From assembly GCA_003491845.1 (NCBI GenBank), contig DNBN01000309.1, positions 1-7,139 of the forward strand: DNA of 7,139 nucleotides, read 5' to 3'. The stretch comes from Porticoccaceae bacterium. GTDB taxonomy: Bacteria; Pseudomonadota; Gammaproteobacteria; Pseudomonadales; Porticoccaceae. The translations under genes were made by a program, and so were the position numbers. The notes under the pieces were generated by a model, which had not been told where the DNA came from, ran no database searches, and worked only from the letters and a program-made list of their open reading frames with translations. Below are positions 6,007-7,139 of the stretch, piece after piece. How positions within the stretch are numbered: position 1 is the stretch's first letter; each line of letters begins with the position of its first letter.

Positions 6007-7090
6007 AAGCTTCTCCAGCTCCAGCCAGCATAATGTCCCCATCATCAGATAACTTTCTTGCTATTTGCATGATTCCCTTCTGCGCGGCTTCAACTTCACT
6101 AACCCTTATAGGCCCCTTAGCTTCCATATCGTCAACTAGTAAATCACGTGCTCGTTCAGACATGTTTGATAAGAATTTTTCTTTAGTTACTTCATCCGCT
6201 CCTCTGAGTGCGGACATCAACATATCTTGCTCGATACTCCTTAAAAGGGTTTGCATACTGCGGTTATCAATTTCCGCCATGTTTTCAAATGTCAGCATTT
6301 TGTCTTGTATCAGTGTTGCGAGCTCTTGGTCTAAATCTGTCACGCCCGACATGATTGATGACTCAATATCGATATTAGCGAAATTCATTATTTGGGCAGC
6401 CGTTTCGACCCCACCAATGCTCGCTGCTTTGGCGGATGAGTTACTGGTAAATTGTTCAGCCATAATTCCTTCCAACTCCTCCATCGCTGAAGGTTGAACG
6501 GTATCAAGACTTGCCACACGTTGAATAATTTCTGCTCGCTTACTGTCAGGTACATACTCTAAAACTTGGGCTGCAATATCATGTTCAAGTACGGATAAAA
6601 TGATTGCAATAACCTGAGGATGCTCCTTGTTAATCATCTCTCCGATGGATTTAGCATCCATCCACTGCAATATTTCTAATCCTTTGCTTGATGCGGGGGG
6701 CATTATTTTACCTAGTACCGTAGCAGCCTTTTCGTCTCCCAGAGCGCGTTTGAATACATTTTCAACATAGCCTGGCGTTCCAAGTCCAAGATTTGTTTGA
6801 GTCTTAATCGTTGCTACGAAATCGTCTAGAACGAGATTAACTAGATCTTGGGATAAATCTGCCACGCCGACCATTGCTTTTCCAACCGCATTGACTTCTC
6901 TAGGCGACATAAAACGGATGACATCTGCAGCTTGCTGCTCCCCTAGCAACAGCATAATGACCGCAGACCGTTCGGTGCCAGACATTCTATTAAACTCAGC
7001 CTGTAAAGGGCTAATTTCTGGTGCTTCTTCAGCTATTTCTTGGCCCTTTTTGGCTTTCGGCTTTTTCTCTTTTGTCGTATCTTTGGCCAT
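5999..7090 (-). CDS. fliG: FliG, flagellar motor switch / rotor torque protein
   Basis: FliG sits at the top of the C-ring, joins the MS-ring protein FliF through its N-terminal domain and meets the stator through charged residues in its C-terminal domain. The product has 363 residues against about 331 in E. coli; the extra length is an N-terminal leader of about 35 residues with a lysine-rich run (KEKKPKAKKGQ). FliG-N follows from about 36 (MSGTERSAVIMLLLGEQQAA). The middle domain carries the EHPQ motif at 156-159, the second armadillo region has GGVETAAQIMN (226-236), the position of the MFxF motif reads MLTF (265-268), and the C-terminal domain ends GPIRVSEVEAAQKGI through GDIMLAGAGEAFV. 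The ATG at 7090 has AGGAGA seven bases upstream (7098-7103), strongly favouring the long form over Met36. The stop overlaps the proposed fliH start by eight bases. Confidence 0.97.
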   Translation of the reverse strand: MAKDTTKEKKPKAKKGQEIAEEAPEISPLQAEFNRMSGTERSAVIMLLLGEQQAADVIRFMSPREVNAVGKAMVGVADLSQDLVNLVLDDFVATIKTQTNLGLGTPGYVENVFKRALGDEKAATVLGKIMPPASSKGLEILQWMDAKSIGEMINKEHPQVIAIILSVLEHDIAAQVLEYVPDSKRAEIIQRVASLDTVQPSAMEELEGIMAEQFTSNSSAKAASIGGVETAAQIMNFANIDIESSIMSGVTDLDQELATLIQDKMLTFENMAEIDNRSMQTLLRSIEQDMLMSALRGADEVTKEKFLSNMSERARDLLVDDMEAKGPIRVSEVEAAQKGIMQIARKLSDDGDIMLAGAGEAFV

Positions 7091-7097
7091 TGTTTAT

Positions 7098-7103
7098 TCT
7101 CCT
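7098..7103 (-). promoter_or_regulatory. Ribosome binding site of fliG
   Basis: AGGAGA lies seven bases before the fliG ATG at 7090. It is the best-formed ribosome site of any annotated start here, and it fixes the start at the long form with the lysine-rich leader instead of the internal Met36. Confidence 0.8.
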
Positions 7104-7111
7104 AGATGCTC

Positions 7112-7139
7112 TTAAGCCGATCGAACCATTTTCTTTAAA
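7112..7139 (-). CDS. fliF: Possible last codons of FliF (MS-ring protein), 3' end only
   Basis: One frame reads LKKMVRSA and then TAA at 7114-7112, 21 bases before the fliG start. FliF normally precedes fliG in this operon, and its C-terminus (the FliG-binding peptide) often ends in a short basic-hydrophobic stretch of this kind. Eight codons are too few for identification from sequence, so the call rests on synteny. A second frame has a stop at 7137-7135 and a third stays open into fliG, so the frame chosen is the only one with a sensible end point before the fliG ribosome site. Confidence 0.4.

Noticed and set aside
6033..6497. 154-codon open frame on the plus strand opposite fliG
   Set aside because: It is fully antisense to the conserved fliG middle and C-terminal domains, has no ribosome site and gives a Ser/Ile-rich translation typical of a shadow frame.
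7091..7139. Promoter for fliG in the stretch upstream of its ATG
   Set aside because: No sigma-54 GG...GC pair or sigma-70 boxes can be defended in under 50 bases; the stretch is better explained as the fliF end plus a ribosome site.
1..7139. A defence, mobile or otherwise novel accessory system
   Set aside because: Every base range above about 75 bases is covered by conserved flagellar genes in standard order, with no foreign gene or insertion boundary.

Overview
The window is one uninterrupted stretch of a flagellar export/switch operon, read entirely on the minus strand. In transcription order (right to left) it holds: the probable last codons of fliF, then fliG, fliH, fliI, fliJ, fliK, fliM, fliN, fliO and the first 79 codons of fliP, which runs off the left edge. 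No RNA gene, mobile element, CRISPR array or plus-strand gene can be supported. There is no gene-free stretch longer than about 75 bases.

The gene order fliF-G-H-I-J-K-(L)-M-N-O-P and the protein types (short FliN with one SpoA domain, FliM with an N-terminal CheY-binding-like peptide, FliO with one membrane helix) fit a polar-flagellated proteobacterium, most likely a gammaproteobacterium. The base composition is moderately AT-rich. This placement is inferred from gene order and protein resemblance; genus cannot be read from the sequence.

Right part (about 3313-7139): fliG (rotor/switch ring), fliH (ATPase regulator/stator), fliI (export ATPase) and fliJ (central stalk/chaperone escort) are tightly packed. 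Overlaps of 8, 8 and 4 bases suggest translational coupling. Two of these genes appear to use non-ATG starts: fliH probably TTG and fliJ GTG. Middle part (1987-3240): fliK, the hook-length ruler, follows a 72-base gap and has a poor ribosome binding site. Left part (1-1951): fliM and fliN (C-ring) and fliO and fliP (export gate) follow, with fliO and fliP overlapping by ATGA.

Together the products build the cytoplasmic C-ring (FliG/FliM/FliN), the ATPase complex (FliH/FliI/FliJ), the export gate (FliO as assembly factor, FliP as pore subunit) and the substrate-specificity switch (FliK). I do not see a previously undescribed system. The points worth a second look are: no fliL between fliK and fliM; a confusing fliH translation start with a second, out-of-frame ATG behind a perfect GGAGG; a long acidic tail on FliH; a lysine-rich N-terminal extension on FliG; a divergent CheY-binding peptide in FliM; and a small tandem duplication between fliM and fliN.
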